NCBI RefSeq assembly: GCF_030695065.1
Contig: NZ_JAUYTR010000011.1
Coordinates: forward strand, 124,001-188,000
Direction: 5' to 3'
DNA from: Sediminibacterium sp.
Lineage (GTDB): Bacteria; Bacteroidota; Bacteroidia; Chitinophagales; Chitinophagaceae
Length of the DNA stretch: 64,000 nt
Part shown: in pieces, positions 17,223-25,953 of the stretch
Layout of the letters: each line of letters begins with the position of its first letter
Numbering within the stretch: the stretch's first letter is position 1
The notes under the pieces: generated by a model
The model's database searches: none
Seen by the model: only the letters and a program-made list of their open reading frames with translations
What the model was told of the DNA's origin: nothing
Made by a program: the position numbers and the translations under genes

Positions 17223-17286
17223 ACCAATGATTTTAGATACTTACGCCAAAGGTAAGTAAATTTATGAAGTCATGAAATTAATTTTA

Positions 17287-17440
17287 TGCCGCATAACGGC
17301 CGAGGCTTTACGCAGGGTGGGGAATTAGTATTACGTCCAGCCCGGAACTGCCGCTTAGCTTTTAACTAAAGTTAAATGATTAGAACTAATGCTTGGATCT
17401 ATTCGTCCAGCCCGACTATTGGCAATACCAATGTTAGCGG
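17287..17440 (-). repeat. attC-like site 10 (chimeric)
   Basis: The left arm is of the standard type (GGCCGAGGCTTTACGCAGGGTGGGG) but the rest is unrelated to it: two CGTCCAGCCCG stretches and an AACTAAAGTTAAATG core, ending CCAATGTTAGCGG. It looks like a fusion between two site families. GTTAGCGGT pairs exactly with ACCGCTAAC at 17979-17987. Confidence 0.75.
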
Positions 17441-17940
17441 TTCGTGCTATTGTTTGCGGGCATTGCTTCAATAACGTGTATTTCGTTTCCATCAGGGTCT
17501 TTAATCTCAATAGTTTTTGCGCCGTAGGGCATTCTTTCAATAATAGGGTGCTTGTATTTGCCTGATTTGTAATCGCTGCTCACTTGCATAAGCCTCTTCA
17601 GAAAAGCATCCATAGAATTTACCATAAAACCTAAGTGTACAAAACCTACATGTCCTGGTACTGAGGGTATTTCACTGATAACCTTTGTGGTGTCGTTGAG
17701 CCACTGTGATAAATGGAGTTCAATGCCCTCACCAACTCTCAACCATTTTACAATGTATTGAGTGCTTGGAGGAAAGGGATACGGTATAGTGTCAACCTGA
17801 AAGACTTTGGTGTAAAAATCTACACTACTTTCCAAATTCTTTACATCCAATAAAGTATGGTTATACCAGGCAGTACTTTTTTGGGCAATCGCAAAGGATG
17901 CGTTAAAGAAAAGGAGTAGAAGGAGGAAAGACTTTATCAT
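17434..17940 (-). CDS. Secreted VOC-family protein, cassette paralogue A
   Basis: 168 residues with a signal peptide (FLLLLLFFNASFAIAQ) followed by one VOC/glyoxalase domain (NHTLLDVKNLESSVDFYTKVF ... TIEIKDPDGNEIHVIE). His, Glu and other potential metal ligands are present. Export of a VOC protein is uncommon. It is a close paralogue of 42015-42521 in the broken cassette island, with conserved ends and more variable surface positions. Substrate unknown. Confidence 0.82.
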   Translation of the reverse strand: MIKSFLLLLLFFNASFAIAQKSTAWYNHTLLDVKNLESSVDFYTKVFQVDTIPYPFPPSTQYIVKWLRVGEGIELHLSQWLNDTTKVISEIPSVPGHVGFVHLGFMVNSMDAFLKRLMQVSSDYKSGKYKHPIIERMPYGAKTIEIKDPDGNEIHVIEAMPANNSTNR

Positions 17941-17978
17941 TAGTTTATATTTTTCTTACAAAGTGAAGACGATGCATG

Positions 17979-18112
17979 ACCGCTAACGTTCGAGGCTTGT
18001 CGATGTGGCGGATTTGTAGCACTAAAGTTCAATAGAATTCCTGCTGTTGAGACTTGCACAACTGTTTCATAGAAGCACTTCGGCCGCCATATTGCCAAAC
18101 CGATGTTAGTGG
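17979..18112 (-). repeat. attC-like site 11 (GGCG family)
   Basis: Starts ACCGCTAACG, ends CCGATGTTAGTGGC. Contains GATGTGGCGGATTTGTAGCAC and GGCCGCCATATTGCC as arms. Supplies the stop codon of the next gene. GTTAGTGGC pairs exactly with GCCACTAAC at 18657-18665. Confidence 0.85.
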
Positions 18113-18648
18113 CTGGCTTTTCTTATCTCTTCTATTAATCTACTCATATTTTGCTTGTTTCGTCCCATTGAAACAACTGAGCTTCTTTTATCTGGGTCAC
18201 AAATACTGTTCACTAAAATCCTATTTTTGTCAAACAATATTGTTATTTGTTCGCCCCAACTGCCTGAAAAGAAACTTGGATGTGTTTTAGCTATTATAAC
18301 ATTTTTGTTCATTACATGTGGAGTCCATTCAAGTTCTTTAGCAACTTTCTCAATTATTGGGTCGAACTCTTCTCTTGTCAAATGTGTGTCTATGGTTTGA
18401 AATTTCAGTCTGCTTCTTTGAAGTCTATAAAATAGCAGTCCAAGAATAAATGGGATAATCACAAACCAAATTTCGCTTTCTCGAAAAGGTTTAGGTATTC
18501 CTTGGAAATAGTCCTTTAAATGAAGAAAGATCAACACTGAAGGAATAAAGAATAGAAATCCTACTATTCCGTAATGGGTGAACTTGTCCCAATTTCCAAG
18601 TTTCATTTCTCCGGTTTCAATCGAATATTTTATTTGTTCTTTCGTCAT
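18106..18648 (-). CDS. Membrane protein with cytosolic tail, unknown function
   Basis: 180 residues with two membrane segments near 28-45 and 63-78 and a soluble C-terminal half of about 100 residues. No family recognised. The TAA stop lies inside the attC-like site (CACTAAC), so the last residues of the protein are fixed by the cassette boundary. Single-gene cassette with a perfect 9-bp terminal pair. Confidence 0.7.
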   Translation of the reverse strand: MTKEQIKYSIETGEMKLGNWDKFTHYGIVGFLFFIPSVLIFLHLKDYFQGIPKPFRESEIWFVIIPFILGLLFYRLQRSRLKFQTIDTHLTREEFDPIIEKVAKELEWTPHVMNKNVIIAKTHPSFFSGSWGEQITILFDKNRILVNSICDPDKRSSVVSMGRNKQNMSRLIEEIRKASH

Positions 18649-18656
18649 TTTAGCTT

Positions 18657-18790
18657 GCCACTAACGTAAAAGCATTTGTGAAGGCACGGAATTCAGGGCT
18701 TGTCCGCCCAGAATCTGCACAAGTGCTAAATTTTTAACTTCTGCACAGCCGAGTTCCGTCTGCCGTGCTTGCACAAATGCAATGTTGGGC
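18657..18790 (-). repeat. attC-like site 12 (unique sequence)
   Basis: Starts GCCACTAACG, ends AATGTTGGGCGC. Long arms AGCATTTGTGAAGGCACGGA and CCGTGCTTGCACAAATGC enclose ATTC/GAGTTCCG inner arms. Sequence unrelated to the other sites but with the same folded shape, as expected of attC sites, which are recognised by structure. Confidence 0.85.
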
Positions 18791-18796
18791 GCATTT

Positions 18797-19522
18797 TCAT
18801 TTGACAACTCCTTTGAAAATTCCATAGTCTGAAAAGCTTTTTGAATTGAGCTTGGTTTTCGGTGTCAGGTGATAGGTAATATTGGATATTATTTCATTAG
18901 AAAGTCGGTCAATAATCAAATCTTCAATTACAATCTTATCTATGTTAGAGTTTTTGTCCTGACTGATTGCAATCACTGATTTCTTAAATTTCAAACTGTC
19001 AACATGTTTGTTATTTCCATGTTCAAATTCATTCAAATTGTAAAACCACAAGCTGTCTCGTGTTTCCTTAAATTTTTCAAATTGAAAACTTTCAAATCCA
19101 CCATCTCTTTCAGCAAATCCTTTATACTGATAAACCAATTTTGTTATATTGAAATCCAGGCTTTTAATGTTTTCTTGTTTAATCGGGGTAAAAATTGGTG
19201 TTGCATTTTTGTAATCGTCGCCGCAGCTATTGGCACACTCTGTACTGACACCTTTCACAAATGCTTTATTTGGTATTTCTAACAAATAAGTAAATGGCAA
19301 GTTATTATTTATACTCACTTGAAATGTCTCGGTTGAGTCTAGGATTATGAAACCAGAAGTATGAGAATCTCTCCCCCCCCAAGCATCATATTTATACAAG
19401 AGTTTGGACGTCCCTTCAATTTTTTGAGCATAGAGTTCGTCTACTTCCCAGTCACCAAATCCACAGCCTGTTACGATGAGAACAAGTGCGCTCAAAAAAA
19501 TTATGGAGATTAAACCTTTCAT
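18797..19522 (-). CDS. Lipoprotein of unknown function
   Basis: About 241 residues from the Met at 19522 (KGLISIIFLSALVLIVTGC), a lipoprotein signal peptide with the lipid-modified Cys near residue 20. The frame stays open for 44 more codons upstream, but those translate the attC-like site and are spurious. The mature part is beta-rich with no recognised family. One cassette; its terminal pair is imperfect. Confidence 0.72.
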   Translation of the reverse strand: MKGLISIIFLSALVLIVTGCGFGDWEVDELYAQKIEGTSKLLYKYDAWGGRDSHTSGFIILDSTETFQVSINNNLPFTYLLEIPNKAFVKGVSTECANSCGDDYKNATPIFTPIKQENIKSLDFNITKLVYQYKGFAERDGGFESFQFEKFKETRDSLWFYNLNEFEHGNNKHVDSLKFKKSVIAISQDKNSNIDKIVIEDLIIDRLSNEIISNITYHLTPKTKLNSKSFSDYGIFKGVVK

Positions 19523-19551
19523 TATGTCATTGCGGGTTGTCTTCGAAAAAT

Positions 19552-19690
19552 TGCAGCTAACGGTTTGCGGCTTGGCGAAGGTGGCGATTTTAACCACAAA
19601 ACTTCCTACGAAGAACCGCACTACAATTATACGAAAAACTGTCCTACGAAGCACTGCACCGCCACTTTTGCCAAACCGCTGTTACCAGCT
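19552..19690 (-). repeat. attC-like site 13 (GGCG family), end of potassium cassette
   Basis: Starts GCAGCTAACGG, ends CCGCTGTTACCAGC. Arms GGTTTGCGGCTTGGCGAAGG and CCACTTTTGCCAAACCGC. GTTACCAGC pairs exactly with GCTGGTAAC at 25443-25451, which makes the whole 19.69-25.45 kb block one 5.8-kb cassette. Confidence 0.88.
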
Positions 19691-19823
19691 GACGTCCTGT
19701 CTTTTGTGTCGTGGAAGTCAAGCTTGATAAGGGTTTCGCTGTCTTTTTTGTGTCTGGTTGAGCGTTGGAGGTTTTAAAAATTTTAGAAGGGAAGGAAATT
19801 TAAAATAGTTTTTTTGTCGGGTA
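19691..19823. other. Conserved inner spacer, left side of potassium cassette
   Basis: No gene. The last 60 bp (AGAAGGGAAGGAAATTT ... GTCGGGTAAGG) resemble 49385-49445 in the same place within the 9.1-kb defence cassette. Shared non-coding sequence between two unrelated cassettes suggests a common platform. Confidence 0.55.
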
Positions 19824-19893
19824 AGGTGGAAGCTCTTTTGCAAACTTTGGTCTGCGTATCGGCTTGTAGCGGTTTGCAAATGTGCTTACACCT
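19824..19893 (-). repeat. Inner palindrome (class B), left of potassium genes
   Basis: AGGTGGAAGCTCTTTTGCAAAC and GGTTTGCAAATGTGCTTACACC form imperfect arms with two fixed mismatches (CTCTTTT against AAATGTG). Very similar to 49446-49513. It lies 10 bp downstream of the porin gene stop. Confidence 0.85.
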
Positions 19894-19902
19894 GTGTGTC
19901 GG

Positions 19903-21018
19903 CTATTTCTTTACTGTCTCCGAAAATTTAATTGCTATTGATGTCCCAATGATAAAGTTATTGTTTGTTGGTGTGGTCTTAGTTTCAAAAATGTTGTCCT
20001 TACTATTTAACCAACGTCCTTCCAGTCGGCAAATGATGTTTTGTGTTGGTGAGTAGTCCAGATTTAGTGAAAGTCCTGTTGTGCGGAAACCGTTTATTGT
20101 TCCTGTCGGAATAATAATTCCAGTTTCATCTTGGTAATACTCTGCTCTAATTGCTGTTTCCCAGTTTTTGTTAATGGCAAATTGTCCAATGATTACTGGG
20201 CTAAACCAGAAGTCATAAGTTGAACCATTTTTCACTCTTTGTTGTGTTCCAATGTCAAAACCTGCTATTAAGCCAAACTTTTCTGTGAATTGAAATTGTC
20301 CGTAAAAATTATTGAAATATCGCATTCGTCTTGTTGTGTCGGGGTCGTCTGTGCCAACAAATGTGCTCCAGTTAAAAGTGATTTTTTCAGTCGGCATTAC
20401 TTTGAGTTGCGTTCCAAATGATGGCAATGAATTTCCCTTTATTTTTTGAATGTGTTGCCAGCCGTTACAAACAAGGGCAATAAGTTCAATTTTTTTGTTT
20501 GGTGTATAAGTGAGTTTAGCCCCTGAAAGATAATATGGTGAGTTTTCAGCTAAAATTGAACGTGTTAGCGTCCAGTTGTCAAGTGAAATGGCACTTTCAA
20601 AACCAATATGAGAAGCGAAAATACCTGCATCTAGCCATATATTATTTTTTTTGTTCAGTGATATTCCTGCGTTGGCTTCAAAGATATTTTTTAAAAGCCC
20701 CGGCTCATAAGCGTAGTTGTCATTAGCATAAGTTCCAGTTTGCAATGCAATGTTTGCTCTGTATTTCTGATGTTGTGCTGAAATTTTAATAAAACCGAGA
20801 TTGAGGTTAAACTCGTTATGTCGGTTATAGTTGTAAAGGAATGTTTGTCGGTAATCTGTTTTGGGTTGGTTAAAATCATAAACATAAAAAACATCAATAA
20901 AACCACTTAACTCAATTTTTGGTGATAAAGTTTTAGTTGTGTCCGATTGAGCTTTTGTTTCATATATTGAAAGAAACATGAAGATATAAATAAAGATTAT
21001 GGCAATTGCTGTTCTCAT
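19903..21018 (-). CDS. BBP2-type outer-membrane porin
   Basis: 371 residues with a signal peptide (IFIYIFMFLSIYETKAQ). The mature protein alternates short amphipathic strands typical of a beta-barrel and begins with IELSGFIDVFYVYDFNQP, characteristic of OmpL-like BBP2 porins that often accompany potassium-uptake genes in Bacteroidota. It probably lets ions cross the outer membrane. Last gene of a five-gene block with only 1 bp to the next gene upstream. Confidence 0.82.
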   Translation of the reverse strand: MRTAIAIIFIYIFMFLSIYETKAQSDTTKTLSPKIELSGFIDVFYVYDFNQPKTDYRQTFLYNYNRHNEFNLNLGFIKISAQHQKYRANIALQTGTYANDNYAYEPGLLKNIFEANAGISLNKKNNIWLDAGIFASHIGFESAISLDNWTLTRSILAENSPYYLSGAKLTYTPNKKIELIALVCNGWQHIQKIKGNSLPSFGTQLKVMPTEKITFNWSTFVGTDDPDTTRRMRYFNNFYGQFQFTEKFGLIAGFDIGTQQRVKNGSTYDFWFSPVIIGQFAINKNWETAIRAEYYQDETGIIIPTGTINGFRTTGLSLNLDYSPTQNIICRLEGRWLNSKDNIFETKTTPTNNNFIIGTSIAIKFSETVKK

Positions 21019-21019
21019 A

Positions 21020-21313
21020 CTATTCGAATTGCATTTGTAAATTGTCGTCTAAAAATTTAATGCTTATGATGTCTTTCTGATTGATTAGTTCTCCTATGCG
21101 AAAACCGAAACCATCAATACCTAGCGTCATTTTATATTTTTCTTCCACAATGTGCCATCTTCTGATATAAGGTTCGTTGGCATCTTGGTCGCCAAGAAAA
21201 AATGAAATGAATACTCCGTTTATTTTCCTTCCGTTTTTTAAAGTCACCTCAATTAATCTGTTACTTCGGCTAAAGTATTTTTCATAAAGCATCTTTGAAA
21301 AATCAGTTTCCAT
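21020..21313 (-). CDS. Small protein between porin and kup, unknown function
   Basis: 97 residues, soluble, with no recognised motif. It is 1 bp from the porin gene and 3 bp from kup, so it is almost certainly co-transcribed and may act in potassium uptake. The sequence (LIEVTLKNGRKINGVFISFFLGD) hints at a small beta-barrel of Sm-like type, but this is only an impression. Confidence 0.7.
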   Translation of the reverse strand: METDFSKMLYEKYFSRSNRLIEVTLKNGRKINGVFISFFLGDQDANEPYIRRWHIVEEKYKMTLGIDGFGFRIGELINQKDIISIKFLDDNLQMQFE

Positions 21314-21316
21314 TTC

Positions 21317-23287
21317 CTAAGCTTTGGCTTCTTCATTTCCTTCACGCTTTAATTCAATCTTGCTTGCTGCTTGATACACTAATGGCACCTGCTCAACTAT
21401 GACATCATTTTTTTCAAGACCAAAAGCTCTTTCATCGCTAAGACCCATGCGTTTGAGAAGGAAATATGAATTAAGTAGCACTCCTTCTTTTAATGCAAAT
21501 TCATTTTCAACAGAAAGAAATTTTTCAAGCACCACAAATTTAAAATCAGGTTCGCTGTTGTATTTGGTTGAGCCGTCAGGTCTTGTATGAAGATTGAGTT
21601 CTTTATTAGCGACCAACTCTTGCATAATTTTTTTGAAATACAACTCGGTTCTTGGTTGAATGCGAAAACCAACATTCACGTTTATTTTAATTACTTTATC
21701 ATCCACCAATTCCGAAACATTGTAATTGAGTGTGTAGGGTTCTTCTGTTCTGTGGATATGAACAAACCAATACACATCAGCCCGCTTAGGTTTACGAGCA
21801 AAGATTGACTTAATAATTTTTTCTTCTACCTCATGTCGGTTGTTTGCCTTTGTGAGATAAATAAGATGCGTTGAAAATTTAGGTATGGTTTCGTCCTGAC
21901 TGAGTTCTTTTATTTCAGAAACATATTTTCCTAGGTCAACGAATTTGGTAAATCGGTTGTTGATTTTTCTTGCATAAAACCAAACATACATCACAAGAAA
22001 AATAAACAATTCAAAAAATAAAAACATCCAACGTTCTTTAATCTTGGCAACGTTGGCAATGAAAAATGATGTTTCAATTGTTCCGAAGAAAAGCACTAAA
22101 GCAATAACTAACCAACCATTCCAGCGTAGTTTGTAATACAGATAATGAGCCAACAAAATGGTAGTCATTAACATGGTAATGGTAATACTAAAGCCATAAG
22201 CCGCTTCCATGTGAGTTGAATTCTGGAAATACAAAATCATGAGTATGCAGCCAACCCAAAGTATGTTGTTGACACTTGGAATGTATATCTGACCTTTTAA
22301 TTCTGTTGGTTGTCTTACTGCTACTCTTGGCCAAAAGTTTAAGTTCATTGCTTCGCTAATAAGCGTGTAGCTTCCGCTAATCATCGCTTGTGATGCGATA
22401 ATTGCAGCTAAAGTTGCAATTGCAATTCCAAATGGTAAAAACCAATTAGGCATAATTTCATAGAACGGATTTTGTCCGTTCAATAAATTTCCTTCGCCTA
22501 AGTTCATTATCCATGCAGCTTGTCCCATGTAGTTAAGTAAAAGGCAAACTTTTACTGCCGCCCATGTAATACGGATATTTTTTCTACCGCAATGCCCAAG
22601 GTCTGAATACAATGCTTCTGCTCCTGTGGTAGCCAAAAAAACTGCACCCAAAAACCAAAATCCATGAGGATATTCTGTTAGAAATCGAATGGCATAAACA
22701 GGGTTAAGGGCTTTAAAAATAGCAGGGTGATAGAAAATTTGTATCAGACCTAAAGTTGAAAGCATAGTGAACCATACCAACATAGCTGGTCCGAAAGTGC
22801 TACCCACTTTATGTGTCCCAAATCGCTGAAAGAAAAAGAGTGCAGAAAGGATTAAAACAACAATAGGAACTGTTGGGATATTTTCAAGCCCTTTGAAATT
22901 AGTAATACCCTCAACGGCTGATGCAACTGAAATTGGTGGTGTTAAAATTCCATCAGCTAAAAGCGTTGTAGCTCCAATTATGGTGGGAATGGCTAACCAA
23001 TTTCTGTATCTGCGAACAAGTGCATAAAGTGAAAAAATGCCTCCTTCACCGTGATTGTCGGCTTTGAGTGTAAGCCAAATGTATTTAATAGTAGTTTGAA
23101 AAGTGAGTGTCCAAAACACACAGGAAATGCCGCCATAAACAAGAATTTCAGTAATTGGTCTTTCACCAATAATTGCTTTTAATACATAAAGTGGACTTGT
23201 TCCTATGTCGCCATAAATAATTCCAAGTGCTACTAATAATGTGGCGGCTGTTACTTTACCGTTGATGCCATTTTTTACCTTTTCCAT
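21317..23287 (-). CDS. kup: KUP-family potassium uptake transporter
   Basis: 656 residues, near the usual length. GDIGTSPLY at 26-34 is the family signature in the first membrane segment; about twelve membrane segments follow to residue 435, then a cytosolic C-terminal domain (440-656). Kup imports potassium by proton symport and is the main low-affinity uptake route in several bacteria. The gene lies between the porin/small-protein genes and kdpE, separated from kdpE by about 100 bp that could hold a promoter controlled by the two-component pair. Confidence 0.95.
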   Translation of the reverse strand: MEKVKNGINGKVTAATLLVALGIIYGDIGTSPLYVLKAIIGERPITEILVYGGISCVFWTLTFQTTIKYIWLTLKADNHGEGGIFSLYALVRRYRNWLAIPTIIGATTLLADGILTPPISVASAVEGITNFKGLENIPTVPIVVLILSALFFFQRFGTHKVGSTFGPAMLVWFTMLSTLGLIQIFYHPAIFKALNPVYAIRFLTEYPHGFWFLGAVFLATTGAEALYSDLGHCGRKNIRITWAAVKVCLLLNYMGQAAWIMNLGEGNLLNGQNPFYEIMPNWFLPFGIAIATLAAIIASQAMISGSYTLISEAMNLNFWPRVAVRQPTELKGQIYIPSVNNILWVGCILMILYFQNSTHMEAAYGFSITITMLMTTILLAHYLYYKLRWNGWLVIALVLFFGTIETSFFIANVAKIKERWMFLFFELFIFLVMYVWFYARKINNRFTKFVDLGKYVSEIKELSQDETIPKFSTHLIYLTKANNRHEVEEKIIKSIFARKPKRADVYWFVHIHRTEEPYTLNYNVSELVDDKVIKINVNVGFRIQPRTELYFKKIMQELVANKELNLHTRPDGSTKYNSEPDFKFVVLEKFLSVENEFALKEGVLLNSYFLLKRMGLSDERAFGLEKNDVIVEQVPLVYQAASKIELKREGNEEAKA

Positions 23288-23389
23288 TCATCATAATTTA
23301 ATGATGCAAAGGTGGCTTGAATGTTATCGGTAAAATGTAAAAGTGAATAGGCAATGTATAAAGATTTTATAAAGATGCCGTCTGGAAAA

Positions 23390-24067
23390 TCAGTTGAAAC
23401 GATAACCAACTCCGCTTTCGGTGATGATATGTTTAGGTTGGTTAGGGTTGTCTTCAATTTTTTTTCGAAGCGTTCCTACAAATACTCTTAGGTATTGGGT
23501 TTCGGCTTGATAACCAACACCCCAAATTTCTTTTAGTATGTATTGATGTGTCAAAACTCTGCCTTCATTTTTTGCGAATAGAGAAAGTAAATTATATTCT
23601 GTTGAAGTGAGTTTTAAAAGTTCGTTGTTTCGTTTTGCAGTCCTTGCAATTAAATCAATTTGCAAATTACCGCAAGTGAGTAAATTGTTTTTTTCGTCTG
23701 TATTGTTTCTCCGAATACAGGAACGAATACGAGCCAAGAGTTCACCTGTGCGAAATGGTTTTGTGAGATAGTCCGTTGCTCCATGGTCAAGTGCAATTAC
23801 AATATCTGTTTCGCTACTTTGCACAGAAAGAATAATTATTACTTTATTGAACCATGTTCTCAATTCTTTCAAAACTTCGTGTCCGCTTTTGTCGGGCAAA
23901 CCGATGTCCAGCAAAATCAATTCGGGCGGATGGTTGGCTGCCATAATTATTCCTTCTTTTCCTGTTGCAGCTTGTAACACTTTGTATCCATTGCTCTCCA
24001 AATTTATTTCAAGCAACTTTCGTATTTGCGGTTCATCGTCAATGATTAAAATTTCAGCTTTAGACAT
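23390..24067 (-). CDS. kdpE: KdpE-like response regulator
   Basis: 225 residues. Receiver domain with Asp10-Asp11, phospho-acceptor Asp54 and the TKPF Lys; the C-terminal half is an OmpR/PhoB winged helix (LTSTEYNLLSLFAKNEGRVLTHQYILKEIWG). KdpE activates high-affinity potassium uptake genes. It overlaps the kinase gene by 8 bp. No kdpFABC genes are present in the window, so its target here may be kup and the porin. Confidence 0.92.
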   Translation of the reverse strand: MSKAEILIIDDEPQIRKLLEINLESNGYKVLQAATGKEGIIMAANHPPELILLDIGLPDKSGHEVLKELRTWFNKVIIILSVQSSETDIVIALDHGATDYLTKPFRTGELLARIRSCIRRNNTDEKNNLLTCGNLQIDLIARTAKRNNELLKLTSTEYNLLSLFAKNEGRVLTHQYILKEIWGVGYQAETQYLRVFVGTLRKKIEDNPNQPKHIITESGVGYRFN

Positions 24068-25164
24068 TTTTCAAATTGTTTATGAATGAAGTTTCAGCAG
24101 GAATTGTAATCGTAAACTTTGCACCACCTTCTTTGTTGTTTTCCAATTTTATTTTTCCGTTGTGTGCTTCTATAAAACCTTTTGAAATGCTTAACCCTAA
24201 ACCACTTCCACCTGCAAAACTTTGAGGTAAACGGTAAAACTTATCAAAGACATTTTGCATTTCATTTACGGGAAAACCGTTTCCGTTGTCTGATATAGAG
24301 ATAACACAATTATCGGATTGGTGCGAAGCACCAATCACTATTATTGAGTTTTCGGGTGTGTATTGAATTGCATTGTAAATGATATTGTGAAAAACTTGTT
24401 CTATTAACCCTCTGTCCAACTTCAACAGGGGTAAATTTTCATTAGCGTTGAAAACAATTTTGTGATTTCCGTTAGTTGGCGATAGCTTTTGCACCACCGA
24501 AAAAATAAGTTCGTTCAAATCGCACCAGTCCAAATTGAGTTTTAATATTCCGCTTTCAAGTCGGCTCATATTGAGCAGGTTTTCTACTTGTCTGTTTAGG
24601 CGAATGCTTGCAATGTCAATTTGTGAAAGCAGTTCAGTTTGGTTTGTCAGTGAAAGTTTATCCTTGCTTTCTTTAAGCGTGTCCACCGCTCCGATGATGG
24701 TTGAAACGGGTGTCCGCAGTTCGTGAGAAAGTGAATTTAGTAATGTATTGTAGAGTTTAATTGTTTTCAATTTTTCTTCTTCATCTCTTTCTTTTCTCTC
24801 TACTTCCCTGATTTTATATGTCAATACAGCATTGATTGAAGCGATTACAAAATACATTAAAAACATTAGTCCATCTTCGGGAGTGCCAATGTGAAAAGTC
24901 AGAATTGGAGGAATAAAAAAGAAATTCCAAATTATAGCACTCAATAATGCCGAAAGTAATACTGGGAAAATATCAAATAAAATAGCGTTGACCGATACCA
25001 CCAATAAAAGTATCAGTGCAACCGCTCTGTAACCAATAAAATCAACCGAGAAAAAGCATAAAACAGCAGACAACACAATAAGGATTATGCTTATTAGGTA
25101 TTGATTTTTCTTGCTGTATTTTCTTGTTCTAAGTAAGTCCAATTTTTTTATTACAAAGTTAGTA
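24060..25164 (-). CDS. Short KdpD-like sensor histidine kinase
   Basis: About 360 residues. Four membrane segments (DUF4118 type), then HisKA with SLSHELRTP (phospho-acceptor His189 counting from 25289), and a HATPase domain (HNIIYNAIQYTPE, DNGNGFP, GSGLGLSI). Full KdpD is about 900 residues; the N-terminal KdpD and USP domains that sense the internal state are absent. The open frame extends to 25289, but the first 45 codons translate the inner palindrome; the true start is near 25140-25164 and may be non-ATG, so it is uncertain. Confidence 0.85.
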
Positions 25165-25203
25165 ATTGAGATATAAAGAATTTGTAAAGATGTAAGTCCT
25201 TTT

Positions 25204-25292
25204 GAGCGTTGGCAAGATTGGCTCTTTTGGTTTTGCGAAGAGTCGGTTTGTGTGTCGGGCAAAACCAAATGTGCCAATGTGGGTGGCAAAAA
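25204..25292 (-). repeat. Inner palindrome (class B), right of potassium genes
   Basis: ATTGGCTCTTTTGGTTTTGC and GCAAAACCAAATGTGCCAAT form the arms, with an outer TTGGCAA/TGGCAA extension. Same fixed mismatches as at 19824 and nearly the same sequence as 58116-58190. It overlaps the apparent start of the kinase frame, so it sits in the leader of the operon. Confidence 0.85.
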
Positions 25293-25442
25293 CTATTTTA
25301 AATGTGCGGTGGCAAAATTTTTAAAACCATTTGGGGTCGGCTTGCGTGTCGCCAAAAAGTCGGGTCAGAATGTGTCAAGGAACAGCGAAATTGCCTGTCG
25401 TTTTCAGGTCGTGTTTTGGTGGTCGTGTCGTTCTTTACGCTT
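25293..25442. other. Conserved upstream spacer of potassium cassette
   Basis: No gene. Starts AAATGTGCGGTGG and ends GTCGTGTCGTT...GCTTGCTGG; comparable blocks occur at 58217-58390 upstream of the defence operon. It probably carries the cassette promoter. Confidence 0.5.
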
Positions 25443-25611
25443 GCTGGTAACGTTCGGGGCTTTACGCAGGATGGGGAAGCATAATTCCTGCTGCTGGCTT
25501 GGCCACTAAAAACTCGATTAGCTAAAGCCAAATTACTGAAGCTCATTTGAAATACCAAAGCTGATGGGCCATTGCTGAAAGCCCATCTTGGGTAAAGCCT
25601 TTTGTTAGCTG
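25443..25611 (-). repeat. attC-like site 14 (standard)
   Basis: Starts GCTGGTAACG, ends TTTTGTTAGCTGTA. Outer arms GGGGCTTTACGCAGGATGGG and CCCATCTTGGGTAAAGCC carry compensating changes (GATGGG with CCCATC), as expected if folding is selected. GTTAGCTGTA pairs exactly with TACAGCTAAC at 26252-26261. Confidence 0.93.
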
Positions 25612-25617
25612 TAGCGC

Positions 25618-25953
25618 TTATAAATCTAAAACAATTGATATGTTTTTTCTTAGTTTGTTAATTTGCTCTTCGCTTAGCTTACCGAGTTTTTGAATAAGTC
25701 TTTTATTATCTATAGCTCTAATTTGATCTACAAGAATATCGCTTGGTTTGTCAAGTTGATTTTTCCTGAGTTGTACTCTTAGAATTTCAATTTCAGGTTG
25801 AACATTAGAAGTAATAGGGCAAATCAAGGTTGATAAATGATGAGAATTGAGTAAGTCTGTCTGAATAATTACAACTGGCCTTGTTTTGCCAGGCTCTGTC
25901 CCCTTACTTGGGTTTAAATCGGCAAGCCAGATGTCATACTGTTTAATTTTCAT
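25618..25953 (-). CDS. mazF: MazF/PemK-family toxin
   Basis: About 111 residues from the Met before KIKQYDIW; seven upstream codons are unlikely. IWLADLNPSKGTEPGKTRPVVIIQ, LICPITSN and LVDQIRAIDNKRL are the defining motifs of MazF/PemK endoribonucleases, with the RP(V) active-site Arg and the conserved Thr/Ser after CPIT. It would cut single-stranded mRNA. The start overlaps the end of the antitoxin gene. Third toxin-antitoxin cassette in the array. Confidence 0.93.
   Translation of the reverse strand: MKIKQYDIWLADLNPSKGTEPGKTRPVVIIQTDLLNSHHLSTLICPITSNVQPEIEILRVQLRKNQLDKPSDILVDQIRAIDNKRLIQKLGKLSEEQINKLRKNISIVLDL

Noticed and set aside
19476..19777. Plus-strand open frames across attC-like sites (also near 26230, 28180, 49308 and 58225)
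   Set aside because: They follow the palindromes, have no ribosome site or family, and repeat wherever the same site type occurs.
25164..25289. N-terminal 40 or so codons of the kinase frame as real protein
   Set aside because: They translate the inner palindrome, lack any conserved feature and precede the membrane domain; similar spurious extensions occur at 18797, 29229 and 42015.
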